Shown here: positions 7,756 to 16,470 of the stretch, piece after piece
Layout: every line of letters begins with the position of its first letter
How positions within the stretch are numbered: position 1 is the stretch's first letter
Source: Streptomyces sp. NBC_00234
Lineage (GTDB): Bacteria; Actinomycetota; Actinomycetes; Streptomycetales; Streptomycetaceae
Assembly: GCF_036195325.1 (NCBI RefSeq)
Contig: NZ_CP108101.1
Location: 6,572,001 to 6,636,000, forward strand
Length of the DNA stretch: 64,000 nucleotides
Reading direction: 5' to 3'
Notes under the pieces: generated by a model
The model's input: the letters and a program-made list of their open reading frames with translations, nothing else
Told to the model about the DNA's origin: nothing
Database searches by the model: none
Translations under genes and position numbers: made by a program

Positions 7756-8580
7756 TTAGAGACGGTCGACGTGGTAGCTCTCGCCGTACACCCGCCACCG
7801 CAGAGGAGTCTCCAACTGGAGTTTGCCTTCGCGTACGAACACCCGCTGTGCGGTCTCCACGCGGCTGGTGTCGGTGTGGGACGGCTCCTTGCGGATCGCT
7901 GCCACGCGGGCGTCGAGGAAGGCGTGGAGGTAGGTCTCCTCGTCGCCTCCCCGTGCGGGCGGATCGGCCTTCGCGAGCGCCTCGCGCCGGATCGTGGCGA
8001 AGCCGACCGAGCCGTCCGTGTCACCGTGACCGTGCATCACATAGGCGTCGTAGTAGATGAACTGGCCCAGGGCGCTGAGGCCGTCGTTCCGGGCCCGCTC
8101 GACCGCCGGGTCGAAGTAGGAGTGGTCACGCTCCGCATCCTGTGCCGACCGGAAGACCGGGTCCGCGGCGGCCTTCGCCCAGGCCCGGGTGAACGGGCGG
8201 CCGAGCCCCGTGTGCGCGTCGCTGCCTTCGACGGCGCGCAGCGCGGGCAGGTACCGCTCCAGCGGGTTGCCGGGCCGGGCCGCCGCGTACCGCTCGACGA
8301 CGGAGAGCATGTCGCCGGTGCCCGAGCAGAAGCCGATGATGCCCGCGGTGTAGCCGCGGCCGTCGCCGATGTCCTCGATGTACCGGTACTGCGCCTTCCA
8401 GTCCAGCGAGGAGTTCTCCGCGCTGGACACCAGCTGCATGGCGAGCTGTTTCTTCGCCGGATCGTCGAGGTCGGTCTCCGGGGCGGGGCCGCCGGATCCG
8501 GAGCAGCCGGTCAGTACGGCGACCGCCAGGAGCGCGGTGGCGGCGGCGGACACGAGCAGGGGGCGAACGGTGTGCTTCAC
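7756..8580 (-). CDS. Lipoprotein GH46 chitosanase
   Basis: This 274-residue GH46 chitosanase has a lipobox LTGC (Cys26) after a 20-residue hydrophobic stretch, so it should be tethered to the outer face of the membrane instead of released. Catalytic Glu55 and Asp73 keep the 18-residue spacing. It is a paralogue of the secreted enzyme at 6211, with clear differences over most of its length but an identical 140-bp block over the catalytic region. A surface-bound enzyme may trim oligomers released by the secreted one. ATG at 8580; the upstream gene is divergent at 8645. Confidence 0.94.
   Translation of the reverse strand: MKHTVRPLLVSAAATALLAVAVLTGCSGSGGPAPETDLDDPAKKQLAMQLVSSAENSSLDWKAQYRYIEDIGDGRGYTAGIIGFCSGTGDMLSVVERYAAARPGNPLERYLPALRAVEGSDAHTGLGRPFTRAWAKAAADPVFRSAQDAERDHSYFDPAVERARNDGLSALGQFIYYDAYVMHGHGDTDGSVGFATIRREALAKADPPARGGDEETYLHAFLDARVAAIRKEPSHTDTSRVETAQRVFVREGKLQLETPLRWRVYGESYHVDRL
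8305..8444. repeat. 140-bp identical block shared by the two GH46 genes
   Basis: Bases 8305-8444 are identical to 6748-6887, while flanking sequence in the same two genes differs at many positions including silent sites. The block encodes MQLVSSAENSSLDW through GFCSGTGDML, with both catalytic residues. Perfect identity at third positions points to gene conversion or very recent copying, not to selection on protein alone. Confidence 0.95.
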
Positions 8581-8644
8581 GCGTCAAGCGTGCCAGGCCG
8601 GGGGCGGGGATCCGGGGGCGTCCCGGCGCTGTAGCGTCAGGGGC

Positions 8645-9328
8645 ATGGAAGATCAGTCTGTTGTGGATGTCGGCGATGTGCGGCTGGCGTACCGGACCTG
8701 GGGTGACCCGTTCGGCTCGCCGGTCGTCCTGCTGCACGGGCTCGGCGGCTCCGCCGCGAACTGGGAGGCGCTCGGCGGCCTGCTCGGCGCCGACTGGCGT
8801 GTGTACGCCCTGGACCTGCGGGGGCACGGGGAGAGCGACTGGCCGGACGAGTACGGCTTCGAGCAGATGAGTGAGGACGTCGTCGGGTTCCTCGACGAGT
8901 GCGAGCTCGACCGGGTCGGCCTGGTCGGCCACTCGATGGGCGGTGTGGTGGCCCAGCTGCTGGCCCACGAGCACTCGGACCGTGTGGAACGGCTGGTCCT
9001 GGTGGAGACCCCTGCGCCGTTCCCCGGCGAGGAGAGCCCGCTGCCGCTGCCCGAGGGGCCGGTGGACTACGACGAGAACGTGGTCCCGGCGGTGCTGGCC
9101 CAGCTCACCGACCCGGATCCGGAGTGGGCGGAGGGGCTGGGGGAGATCGTGGCCCAGACCATGATCATCTCGGGTGGTCCGACGAGCACGATGCCGCAGG
9201 AGCGGCTGTCCGAGGTGGCGTCCATGATCCCGGACTGCCGGCTGATCACGATCGCCGGCGGCCACCGGGTGCACGAGACGCGTGCGGACCAGGTCGCCCA
9301 GGAGATCACCGAGTTCTTCACGAGCTGA
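8645..9328 (+). CDS. Alpha/beta hydrolase
   Basis: This 227-residue alpha/beta-hydrolase has an oxyanion motif LLHGLGGSAANWE (about residue 30), a nucleophile elbow GHSMGG with Ser near 98, and the catalytic His in AGGHRVHET near the end. It is shorter than the usual 260-280 residues because the cap region is small. No signal peptide is seen. The ATG follows GTAGCGTCAGGGGC, a weak site. It is divergent from the lipoprotein chitosanase with 64 bases between. The substrate cannot be told. Confidence 0.85.
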   Translation: MEDQSVVDVGDVRLAYRTWGDPFGSPVVLLHGLGGSAANWEALGGLLGADWRVYALDLRGHGESDWPDEYGFEQMSEDVVGFLDECELDRVGLVGHSMGGVVAQLLAHEHSDRVERLVLVETPAPFPGEESPLPLPEGPVDYDENVVPAVLAQLTDPDPEWAEGLGEIVAQTMIISGGPTSTMPQERLSEVASMIPDCRLITIAGGHRVHETRADQVAQEITEFFTS

Positions 9329-9363
9329 GCGGTACGGGCTGAGCCGTACGGGGCGGGCGGTAC

Positions 9364-9397
9364 GGGCCTCCGGTGCGGGGCCTCGCGCCGGAGGCCC
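9364..9397. terminator. Hairpin terminator between convergent genes
   Basis: GGGCCTCCGG (9364-9373) pairs with CCGGAGGCCC (9388-9397), loop 14 bases, between the hydrolase stop and the stop of the MarR gene on the other strand. Confidence 0.6.
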
Positions 9398-9426
9398 GGC
9401 CCTCGTACGCGTACCCCGGCCCGCCC

Positions 9427-9885
9427 TCACGCGCCGGATTCGGGCTTCAGGCGTGCGCTCAGTTCCCCCAGCAGTTCGCGCAGCTGCCCTGCGGCCTCCG
9501 CCGTCAGCCCGTACTTCCGGCCCATGGAACCGGGCACCCGCGCCGCGCGCCCGTACAGCTCCGCACCCTTCTCCGTGACCGACACGGTGAGCAGGCGCTC
9601 GTCACCGCTCTCCCGCTCGCGGCGCAGCAGCCCTGCCGCCTCCAGCCGTTTCAGCAGGGGCGACAGGGTGCCGTAGTCCATGCCGAGTACGGTGCCGAGC
9701 TCCTTCATCGGGATCTCGGTCCGTTCCCAGAGGGCGAGCATGACCAGGTACTGCGGGTAGGTCAGGTCCAGCTCGGCGAGCACCGGACGGTACGCGGCCG
9801 TCACGGCCCGCGAGGCGGAGTAGAGCGCGAAGCACAGTTGGTCGTCGAGCGTCATGGACACGGCCGGAGTCCTGTTCTCACCCAT
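9427..9885 (-). CDS. ohrR: MarR-family regulator, OhrR type
   Basis: This 152-residue winged-helix repressor resembles OhrR, the organic hydroperoxide sensor. The N-terminal helix DDQLCFALYSASRAVTAAYR holds the conserved peroxidatic Cys, and LTYPQYLVMLALWE follows. Recognition-helix and wing sequences (GMDYGTLSPLLKRLEAAGLL, RRERESGDERLL) fit. A GTG at 9861 with AGGA upstream is an alternative start. The usual partner ohr (peroxiredoxin) is not adjacent on either side, so its target is elsewhere or not ohr. Confidence 0.85.
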   Translation of the reverse strand: MGENRTPAVSMTLDDQLCFALYSASRAVTAAYRPVLAELDLTYPQYLVMLALWERTEIPMKELGTVLGMDYGTLSPLLKRLEAAGLLRRERESGDERLLTVSVTEKGAELYGRAARVPGSMGRKYGLTAEAAGQLRELLGELSARLKPESGA

Positions 9886-9933
9886 GCGCCCATTCTGCGT
9901 CGCCCGGGTCCCGGGGCCGGGCCGACGCAGCGG

Positions 9934-10539
9934 TCAGTCGCCCGGCCGCCAGTCCGGCCTCCGGCCGCTCAGGCCGATCACCCGGTCGAGCAGCGGGGCG
10001 TCGGCCGGTACGGGGACCGGCGGTCCGAAGATGTCCGACCCGCCGGCCTCGCCCTCCGCGGGGGTCAGCATCGCCTCCGACGAACGCAGGTCCGCCTCGT
10101 CGGCCCCGAACTCCTGCCCGGTGGAGCGGGCGAGGTCCCAGCCGTGGATGACGAGTTCGTTGAGCGCGACGTGGCCGGCGACCTCGGCAGGCAGGTCCAC
10201 GCCGCCCGCCCGGGTCATGCCTTCGAGGGCGGCGGGGGAGCGCCACGCGGCCACCAGTTCGTCGAGTACGGCCGGCAGCGCCTCGCGCCAGTCGGGTCCG
10301 AGCACCGGGAGCGCCGCACCCGGAGAGGTGTCGGTCGTCGGTCCGAGATCCTTCCGCCCCGCGTCGCGGAAGGCCGTGGCCAGCCCGACGAGATGGGCGA
10401 TCAGCTCCCGTACCGCGTAGTCCGGACAGGGGGTCGGGCCGTCGAGCTGTCCGTCCTTGACGGGGCCGAGCAGGGCGCGGATCCGGCGTGCGGTCGGCGC
10501 CAGGTCGAGGGCGGGTGGGGTCGTGCTGTGGGTGTCCAT
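9934..10539 (-). CDS. DinB-like metal-binding protein (TIGR03086 type)
   Basis: This 201-residue protein belongs to the maleylpyruvate-isomerase N-terminal/DinB four-helix superfamily. The signature region is PCPDYAVRELIAHLVGL with a metal-ligand His near residue 50, and a second conserved part ALNELVIHGWDLARSTGQ around residue 140. These are common in Streptomyces and usually have no known substrate; some use mycothiol. It is divergent from the fibronectin lipoprotein and downstream of the MarR gene in orientation, with 48 bases between. Start at 10539 (ATG). Confidence 0.8.
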   Translation of the reverse strand: MDTHSTTPPALDLAPTARRIRALLGPVKDGQLDGPTPCPDYAVRELIAHLVGLATAFRDAGRKDLGPTTDTSPGAALPVLGPDWREALPAVLDELVAAWRSPAALEGMTRAGGVDLPAEVAGHVALNELVIHGWDLARSTGQEFGADEADLRSSEAMLTPAEGEAGGSDIFGPPVPVPADAPLLDRVIGLSGRRPDWRPGD

Positions 10540-10687
10540 ACTTCTCAGACCCCCGCGGCGCCCGGAACTCATCGGAGGCGCCCCACACCGGCACATTGCG
10601 GAACGTTCCGCTCGGACCCCTTGTCGGCGACCCCCGCACCATGGCATACAGGTCTGGACCATTGCTCCCGAAGGGGAAGGCAGGACC

Positions 10688-11665
10688 GTGCAACGCCCCC
10701 ACATGCACGCTGTGTTGACCTGTTCCACCGCCCTGCTCCTGGCCTCGCTCACCGCCTGCGGCGGTACCGCGAGCGCCGACACGCAGAAACCGACGACTCC
10801 CCGCGGGGTGACGGCCCAGGCGGGCAGCGCCACCTCGGTGCACGTCATGTGGGAGCGCGCCTCCGACAACAAGGCGATCACGGGGTACGAGGTCTACCGC
10901 GAGGGCAGGAAGGTCGGCTCCGTACCCGCGGCGAAGCGGATGACCGACATCGACGGTCTGACCGCCTCGACGGCCTACACCTTCACCGTCCGGGCCCGCG
11001 ACGGCGCCGGAAACCTCTCCCGGCCCAGCTCCGCCGCCCGGGTCACGACCCCCGCACCGGCGCCCTCCGACAGCGAGGCGCCCACTGCCCCGGTGAAGCT
11101 GCGCGGCACGGCCGACGGCAGCCGCACGGTCACCCTGTCCTGGGGCGGCTCGACGGACGACGTGGCCGTCACCTCGTACGACATCTACCAGGAGGACTCC
11201 CGTATCCACAGCGTGCCGGGCACCGGGACCACGGCCCGGCTGACCGGGCTGCGCCCCGGCACCGTCTACACCTTCACGGTCCGGGCCCGCGACGCCTCGG
11301 AGAAGTCCTCGCCGGACAGCAACACCGTCGACCTCACCACCGCGTCCGCTCCGGACGCGCCCGCGAGCACCGCCCCCACCGGTCTGCGGACGTCCATGAG
11401 CGCGGAGGGCGGCGAGTCCGTCGTCGACCTGTCCTGGGACCAGCCCGACACGGGCGGTGTGATCCCCGCGTACCAGCTCTTCCTCAACGGGAAGATGACG
11501 ACGACGATCGTCTGGGGCGGCACACCGCCCAAGGGGCGCGCGACGTACCGCCTGACCCTCGGTGACCCGGCGGGAACCCGCTACTCCCTGAAGATCCGCG
11601 CCAAGCTGCCGGACGGCACCTGGGGCGACTTCTCCGCCCAGCGCACGGTCGTACTGCCCGGCTGA
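10688..11665 (+). CDS. Lipoprotein with three fibronectin type III domains
   Basis: This 325-residue precursor has a hydrophobic leader and a lipobox LTAC (about residue 22), so it is anchored outside the membrane. Three FN3 domains follow at roughly 35-120, 130-215 and 225-320. Each shows the expected pattern of Trp or Tyr strands (HVMWERASDNKAITGYEVY, TYTFTVRARD); the third is more divergent. No catalytic domain is attached, which is unusual because FN3 repeats in actinomycetes usually sit in secreted hydrolases. GTG start at 10688 after AAGGCAGG; ATG at 10703 is the alternative. No obvious partner nearby. Confidence 0.85.
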   Translation: MQRPHMHAVLTCSTALLLASLTACGGTASADTQKPTTPRGVTAQAGSATSVHVMWERASDNKAITGYEVYREGRKVGSVPAAKRMTDIDGLTASTAYTFTVRARDGAGNLSRPSSAARVTTPAPAPSDSEAPTAPVKLRGTADGSRTVTLSWGGSTDDVAVTSYDIYQEDSRIHSVPGTGTTARLTGLRPGTVYTFTVRARDASEKSSPDSNTVDLTTASAPDAPASTAPTGLRTSMSAEGGESVVDLSWDQPDTGGVIPAYQLFLNGKMTTTIVWGGTPPKGRATYRLTLGDPAGTRYSLKIRAKLPDGTWGDFSAQRTVVLPG

Positions 11666-11683
11666 CCGGCGTGTCGGGCGCGG

Positions 11684-12313
11684 TCAGAGCCCGTCCAGCG
11701 CATTTCCGGCGGACGTCAGACAGCGCTCGGCCAGCGCGGCGGGGCCCAGTGGTCCCGCCGCGGGCGCGTCGCCGGCCGCCCAGGTCTCCACGGCCACCCG
11801 TACCGCCGCGCCGGCGACCGCGGCGGCCAGCCGGACGTCCAGCCGGCCCGCGCCCTACGTGAGCCCGGCCCGTTCGGCGAGCACCGTCGCCAGGGTCGCT
11901 TCCGACGCGCGGCAGGCGTCGTTCCACTCCGACTGCAGGGCCGGGCTGTCCGCGGCCATCCGCAGCAGCGAACGCACCCACTCCAGCGACTCCGAGGCCG
12001 TCGTGTCCCCGGGGCCGGGAGTCAGCGCACGCACCGCCGCGTGCCGGAGCGCGGCGGGCAGCGGCAGGTCGCCCGGGGCCTCCCGCACCGCCTCCGCCCA
12101 CTGCCCGGCACCGGCCGCCAGCAGGGGTGCGACGGCCTCCTCCTTCGTGGCGAAGTACCGGTAGAACGTCCGCGGCGCGACGCCCGCGGCCCGCGCGATG
12201 TCCTCGGCGCGCGTGCTGCGCAGGCCGTTCTCCGCGAAGAGGGCCGCGGCCGTCCGTGCGATATCCAACCTGGTGGCGGCCTTGCGCCGCTCCGTGAGTG
12301 AGCCACCGTGCAT
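11684..12313 (-). pseudogene. TetR-family regulator interrupted by an in-frame amber codon
   Basis: The frame encodes a normal TetR of 208 residues plus one TAG. Residues 1-152 include the HTH (DIARTAAALFAENGLRSTRAEDIARAAGVAPRTFYRYFATKEEA). The TAG at 11855-11857 follows AERAGLT. The same frame then continues for 56 codons with typical TetR C-terminal sequence (GAGRLDVRLAAAVAGAAVRVAVETW) to TGA at 11684. A single base change explains it. The product would lose the last helices used for dimerisation. It is divergent from the solute-binding protein gene, its likely target. A read error is possible. Confidence 0.75.
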
Positions 12314-12335
12314 GCCGGTCAGGTTATGCCCTCGG

Positions 12336-12383
12336 GTGCCGGTCCTCACCGGCACTGATCGGCGCAACGTGCCTGTGTGGCAC
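12336..12383. promoter_or_regulatory. Two GTGCC...GGCAC palindromes in the TetR/SBP divergent region
   Basis: GTGCCGGT-cctc-ACCGGCAC (12336-12355) and GTGCC-tgtgt-GGCAC (12369-12383) share outer halves and lie between the two divergent starts. CACAAT at 12381-12386 could be a -10 for the solute-binding gene. They are good candidate operators for the neighbouring TetR protein. Confidence 0.55.
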
Positions 12384-12421
12384 AATCTGCCAAGATCGTG
12401 GATGTCGGGATGACCCAGGGG

Positions 12422-13699
12422 ATGGCAAGAGCAGTGCGTCGGCGTCAGTTTCTTCTCAGGACGGCCGGCCTCGCCGGCACCACCGCCGCCTTCGGGCTCA
12501 CCGGCTGCAGCACCGGATCGGACCGGAAACTCGCCGTCCTCGTGGCCAGTTACGACGAGAGCGTGGGTGCCTCGCTCGGCGATCAGTGGGACAGCGTCGT
12601 CGAGGCGTTCGGGAAGAAGCACCCCGACATCACCGTCACCCTCGAACGCGTTCCGTTCAACAGGATCGACAAGGTGCTCGCCAAGCGGGTCGCGGCGGGG
12701 AACCCGCCCGACATCGCCCAGTCGAACATCTTCGCCCCCTACGCCGAGGACGACCTGCTCTACTCCGGGTCCCAGATCTTCAACATCGCCACCCAGGCGG
12801 ACTTCATCCAGTCCTTCGCCGACGCGGGCACCGTCGACTCGACCCCGTACGGCGTCCCCTTCCTGGCCAGTACGCCCCGGCTCTTCTACAACAAGGAGCT
12901 CTTCCGGCGGGCGGGCATCGAAGCGGCCCCCACCTCCTGGGGCGAACTGCGCTCGGCGGCACGGGCGTTGAAGGCGATCGGCGTCAAGACGCCCTACGGC
13001 CTCCAGCTGGGCCCCGAGGCGGCCGAGGACGAGGCCCTCTCCTGGCTGCTGGCAGCCGGCGGCGGTTACACGGACTTCACCGGGTACGACTTCGAGGCGC
13101 CGGCCAACACCGAGGCCCTGACCTGGATACGCGACGAACTGGTCGCCGAGGGGCTGGCCGGACCGGCCCCCGCGGAGCTCAACAGGACGACCGCGTACGG
13201 CCAGTTCCTGGCCGGTGGGATCGGCATGCTGATCGCCCACCCGCTGCTGATGGGCGCCGCGGACCAGGCCCGGATCCCCTACGCGCACGCCGCGTTCCCC
13301 GCGAAGGACGGCGGGACCCCCGCCCCGATCGGGCTGAGCGACTGGCTGATGGCGTTCAGGAAGAACGAGCGCCGTGAGGAGTGCGGCGCCTTCCTCGACT
13401 TCCTCTACAGCGGCACGTCGGCACTCACCTACGGCGGCAGCCAGTCCGCGCTCCCGGTGACGTACTCCGCCTCCGACGCGGCACGCGAGATCCCCGCCCA
13501 GCGCCCGCTCCGGAAGTTCATCGACCAGTTGGCCGAGGCCAGGTTCGCCCCGGTGAACATGCGCTCCTGGCCGGCGGTCAGGGACACGATCCGCACGGAC
13601 ATGGGCCGCGCCGTCCTGCCGAACGGCGACCCCGCCGCCGTACTCAAGGGGCTGAACGAGGCGGCGGCCAAGGCGGAGATGGACGCCGCGGCCGGCTGA
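12422..13699 (+). CDS. Extracellular solute-binding protein (family 1), Tat lipoprotein
   Basis: About 425 residues, a sugar-type ABC solute-binding protein. The leader has a twin-arginine motif (RRRQFLLRTAG) and then a lipobox LTGC, so export is probably by Tat with lipid anchoring. The mature part has the family 1 pattern: VTLERVPFNRIDKVLAKRVAAGNPPDIAQSN, then a binding lobe with NKELFRRAGIEAAPTSWGEL. No permease or ATPase is adjacent, so it must work with a transporter encoded elsewhere, as is common for Streptomyces. The start is uncertain: ATG at 12410, ATG at 12422 or GTG at 12434. Confidence 0.88.
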   Translation: MARAVRRRQFLLRTAGLAGTTAAFGLTGCSTGSDRKLAVLVASYDESVGASLGDQWDSVVEAFGKKHPDITVTLERVPFNRIDKVLAKRVAAGNPPDIAQSNIFAPYAEDDLLYSGSQIFNIATQADFIQSFADAGTVDSTPYGVPFLASTPRLFYNKELFRRAGIEAAPTSWGELRSAARALKAIGVKTPYGLQLGPEAAEDEALSWLLAAGGGYTDFTGYDFEAPANTEALTWIRDELVAEGLAGPAPAELNRTTAYGQFLAGGIGMLIAHPLLMGAADQARIPYAHAAFPAKDGGTPAPIGLSDWLMAFRKNERREECGAFLDFLYSGTSALTYGGSQSALPVTYSASDAAREIPAQRPLRKFIDQLAEARFAPVNMRSWPAVRDTIRTDMGRAVLPNGDPAAVLKGLNEAAAKAEMDAAAG

Positions 13700-13712
13700 C
13701 GGACGCGCGAAT

Positions 13713-13744
13713 CCGCCCCCGGCGCCGTACGGCACCGGGGGCGG
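13713..13744. terminator. Bidirectional hairpin terminator
   Basis: CCGCCCCCGG (13713-13722) pairs with CCGGGGGCGG (13735-13744) and the loop itself can pair further (GCCGTACGGC). It lies between the converging solute-binding protein and malate synthase genes. Confidence 0.75.
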
Positions 13745-13763
13745 TCGTGTACACGAGCGGAGG

Positions 13764-15383
13764 TCAGCGCAGCTGCTCGTACGCCGGCAGCGTCAGGAAG
13801 TCCGCGTAGTCCTGGTCCAGGGAGACCTGGAGCAGGAGGTCGTGGGCCTGCTGCCACTTGCCCGCGGTGAACGCCTCGTCGCCGATCTCGGCGCGGATGG
13901 TCGTCAGTTCCTCGGCCGCGACCTTGCGGGCCAGCTCCGCCGTGGCGTGCTCGCCGTTCTCGAAGACCACGTCCGCGTTGATCCACTGCCAGATCTGCGA
14001 GCGCGAGATCTCTGCGGTGGCGGCGTCCTCCATCAGGTTGAAGATGGCGACGGCGCCCAGGCCGCGCAGCCATGCCTCGATGTAGCGGATGCCGACCGCG
14101 ACGGCGTTCTGCAGGCCCTCGTACGTGGGCCTGGCATCCAGCGTGTCGATGGCGATCAGGTCGCCGGGCGCCACGGAGACGTCCTCGCGCAGGCGTTCCT
14201 TCTGGTTCGGCTTCTCGCCGAGGACCGCGTCGAAGGAGGCCATGGCGATCGGGACCAGGTCGGGGTGGGCGACCCAGGAGCCGTCGAAGCCGTCGTGCGC
14301 CTCGCGGTCCTTGTCCGCCTTGACCTTCTCGAAGGCGACCTTGTTCACCTCGGCGTCGCGGCGCGAGGGGATGAAGGCCGCCATGCCGCCGATCGCGTGG
14401 GCGCCGCGCTTGTGGCACGTGCGGACCAGGAGTTCGGTGTAGGCGCGCATGAACGGGGCCGTCATGGTGACGAGGTTGCGGTCCGGGAGCACGAACTTGG
14501 ACCCGCCGTCACGGAAGTTCTTGACGATGGAGAAAAGGTAGTCCCAGCGGCCCGCGTTCAGCCCGGAGGCGTGGTCGCGGAGCTCGTAGAGGATCTCCTC
14601 CATCTCGTACGCGGCGGTGATCGTCTCGATCAGGACGGTCGCGCGGACCGTGCCCTGCGGGATGCCGACGTAGTCCTGGGCGAAGACGAAGATGTCGTTC
14701 CAGAGGCGGGCCTCCAGGTGCGACTCCGTCTTCGGGAGGTAGAAGTACGGGCCCTTGCCGAGCTCGATCAGGCGCTCGGCGTTGTGGAAGAAGTAGAGGC
14801 CGAAGTCGACCAGCGCGCCGGGCACCGGGGTGCCGTCCAGCTGGAGGTGGCGCTCGTTCAGGTGCCAGCCGCGCGGGCGCATGACGACCGTCGCGAGTTC
14901 GGCTGCGGGCTTCAGGGCGTAGGACTTGCCCGAGCCGGGGTCGGTGAAGTCGATGGTCCGGTTGTAGGCGGCGGTCAGATTGAGCTGGCCGAGGATCACG
15001 TTCTCCCACGTGGGGGCGGACGCGTCCTCGAAGTCGGCGAGCCAGACCCTGGCGCCCGAGTTCAGGGCGTTGATGGTCATCTTGCGGTCGGTCGGACCGG
15101 TGATCTCCACCCGGCGGTCGTTGAGCGCGGCCGGGGCCGGCGCGACCTTCCAGGAGTCGTCCTCGCGGATCTGTGCGGTCTCCGGGAGGAAGTCGAGGGT
15201 GGAGGTACGGGCGATCTCGGCGCGGCGCTCGCCCCGGCGGGCGAGCAGCTCGTCACGGCGGGGCGTGAACTGCCGGTGCAGCTCGGCCACGAACGCGAGG
15301 GCCGCGGGGGTCAGGACCTCATCCTGCCGGGGCAGGGGCTCGGCATCGACGATGGCCAGCGTGGACGGCGCTGGTGCGGACAT
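13764..15383 (-). CDS. aceB: Malate synthase A
   Basis: This 539-residue enzyme condenses glyoxylate with acetyl-CoA to malate. Family segments are clear: [18 protein letters not shown] near residue 60, the [13 protein letters not shown] active-site region (about 120), [12 protein letters not shown] (about 170), [15 protein letters not shown] (about 280) and the C-terminal WIN-ADV region with [17 protein letters not shown]. Start ATG at 15383 after GAAGGAGTGACAGCTC. No isocitrate lyase is adjacent. With allantoinase and allantoicase in the same window it more likely consumes glyoxylate from allantoin, and its upstream region carries a palindrome also found before allB. Confidence 0.96.
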   Translation of the reverse strand: MSAPAPSTLAIVDAEPLPRQDEVLTPAALAFVAELHRQFTPRRDELLARRGERRAEIARTSTLDFLPETAQIREDDSWKVAPAPAALNDRRVEITGPTDRKMTINALNSGARVWLADFEDASAPTWENVILGQLNLTAAYNRTIDFTDPGSGKSYALKPAAELATVVMRPRGWHLNERHLQLDGTPVPGALVDFGLYFFHNAERLIELGKGPYFYLPKTESHLEARLWNDIFVFAQDYVGIPQGTVRATVLIETITAAYEMEEILYELRDHASGLNAGRWDYLFSIVKNFRDGGSKFVLPDRNLVTMTAPFMRAYTELLVRTCHKRGAHAIGGMAAFIPSRRDAEVNKVAFEKVKADKDREAHDGFDGSWVAHPDLVPIAMASFDAVLGEKPNQKERLREDVSVAPGDLIAIDTLDARPTYEGLQNAVAVGIRYIEAWLRGLGAVAIFNLMEDAATAEISRSQIWQWINADVVFENGEHATAELARKVAAEELTTIRAEIGDEAFTAGKWQQAHDLLLQVSLDQDYADFLTLPAYEQLR

Positions 15384-15541
15384 GAGCTGTCACTCCTTCA
15401 GCGGGTGGTGCGAGCGGCCTCTCACGGCCGCCGGGTCGCCTGAACGGCACGGCGTGCCAGGGCTCCGAGATACGGCAGTGGGCGCCGTCTGGGGTTCAGA
15501 GCGCTTCTGACCAGTGGATAGTAGTTTCCTCATGGTGGAAG

Positions 15542-15558
15542 TTCAATGGTTTGTTGAT
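15542..15558 (-). promoter_or_regulatory. Putative AllR operator upstream of aceB
   Basis: TTCAATGGTTTGTTGAT matches the palindrome in front of allantoinase (21670-21686) at 13 of 17 positions, sharing TTCAA, GTT and GTTGA at identical spacing. It lies 159-175 bases upstream of the aceB start in a gap of about 290 bases with no gene. AllR control of allantoin-pathway genes is known in S. coelicolor; this box as its site is inference. Confidence 0.5.
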
Positions 15559-15626
15559 GTCGAGATTCTCCGGGTCGACAGATGTGGGCGGCTGCTGGCG
15601 CAGCGTGCCAGGGCGGGTACGGCCCG

Positions 15627-15671
15627 TTCATCCGGACGGCCTTCATCCGCACGGTCTTCATCCGGACGGCC
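15627..15671. repeat. Three tandem 15-bp repeats
   Basis: TTCATCCGGACGGCC, TTCATCCGCACGGTC and TTCATCCGGACGGCC follow each other without gaps, immediately beyond the 3' end of the MobA-like gene. Copies one and three are identical. Most likely a slippage array in a non-coding tail. Confidence 0.8.
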
Positions 15672-15674
15672 CCA

Positions 15675-16280
15675 TCATTCGAGGTGCGTCAGATCCTCCG
15701 CCGTGTCGATGTCGTACGCCTGAGCCACATCCGAACACTCGACGAGCGTGATCGCATCGCGGTGCGCCCGCAGATACGCCCGCGCCCCCTGATCGCCGAC
15801 GGCGCTCTCCGCGACGCCCGCCCAGTGCCCGGCGCCGAACAGCACCGGATGGCCGCGCTCACCGTCGTACGCGGCGGCGGCGATGCTCGCCCGGGAGCGG
15901 TACGCCGACCGCACGCGGGCCACCGCCTCCGCCCCGATCCCCGGCTGATCGACCAGGAGCACCAGCGCCGCGTCCGCCCCGGTGCCGGCGAGCGAGCCGA
16001 GGCCCGTCCGGAGCGAGGAGCCCATGCCCTGCTCCCACTCCGGATTGACGGTCACCACGCACCCGGACAGATCCGCCCTCGCCGCGGCCTCCCCGGCCGC
16101 CGCGCCCAGCACCACGTGGACCGGGCCGCAGCCCCCTTCGCGCAGCACCCGGACGGCGTGCTCGACCAGTGGACGGCCGCGGTGTTCCAGGAGCGCCTTC
16201 GGCCGTCCGCCGAGCCGACGGCCGCCACCTGCGGCAAGCAGTACGCCCGCGATCACCGGGTTCTCTGAGGTAGGAGACAT
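15675..16280 (-). CDS. MobA-like nucleotidyltransferase (molybdenum cofactor type)
   Basis: This 201-residue NTP transferase-like protein has the nucleotide loop LLAAGGGRRLGGRPKALL at residues 14-31, a metal Asp in VLLVDQPGIG (about 113) and a C-terminal DIDTAEDL. It resembles the MocA/MobA cytidylyl- or guanylyltransferases that finish the cofactor of xanthine dehydrogenase. That would fit the purine pathway around it, although no xanthine dehydrogenase gene is in the window. Start ATG at 16280; no strong ribosome site. Terminal repeats follow its stop. Confidence 0.8.
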   Translation of the reverse strand: MSPTSENPVIAGVLLAAGGGRRLGGRPKALLEHRGRPLVEHAVRVLREGGCGPVHVVLGAAAGEAAARADLSGCVVTVNPEWEQGMGSSLRTGLGSLAGTGADAALVLLVDQPGIGAEAVARVRSAYRSRASIAAAAYDGERGHPVLFGAGHWAGVAESAVGDQGARAYLRAHRDAITLVECSDVAQAYDIDTAEDLTHLE

Positions 16281-16470
16281 GGGCCCTGGATACCACTGAG
16301 TCGTTCGCACAGGCGAAACACATGTCACCCGCAGGGGTAACTTCGAATTCTGTCCACGGAGTGGCGCGCGCCACCTTTCATGGCGTTAACTTGCGGACAA
16401 CCCCGGGCACTTGACCACGGTTCGGGGTCTGGTCGATACACCGGCACAAAGGCGTGCGAGGGGGAGTGCT

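Noticed and set aside
15627-15671. Possible CRISPR-like array
   Set aside because: Repeats are gapless, only 15 bases long, with no spacers and no cas genes.
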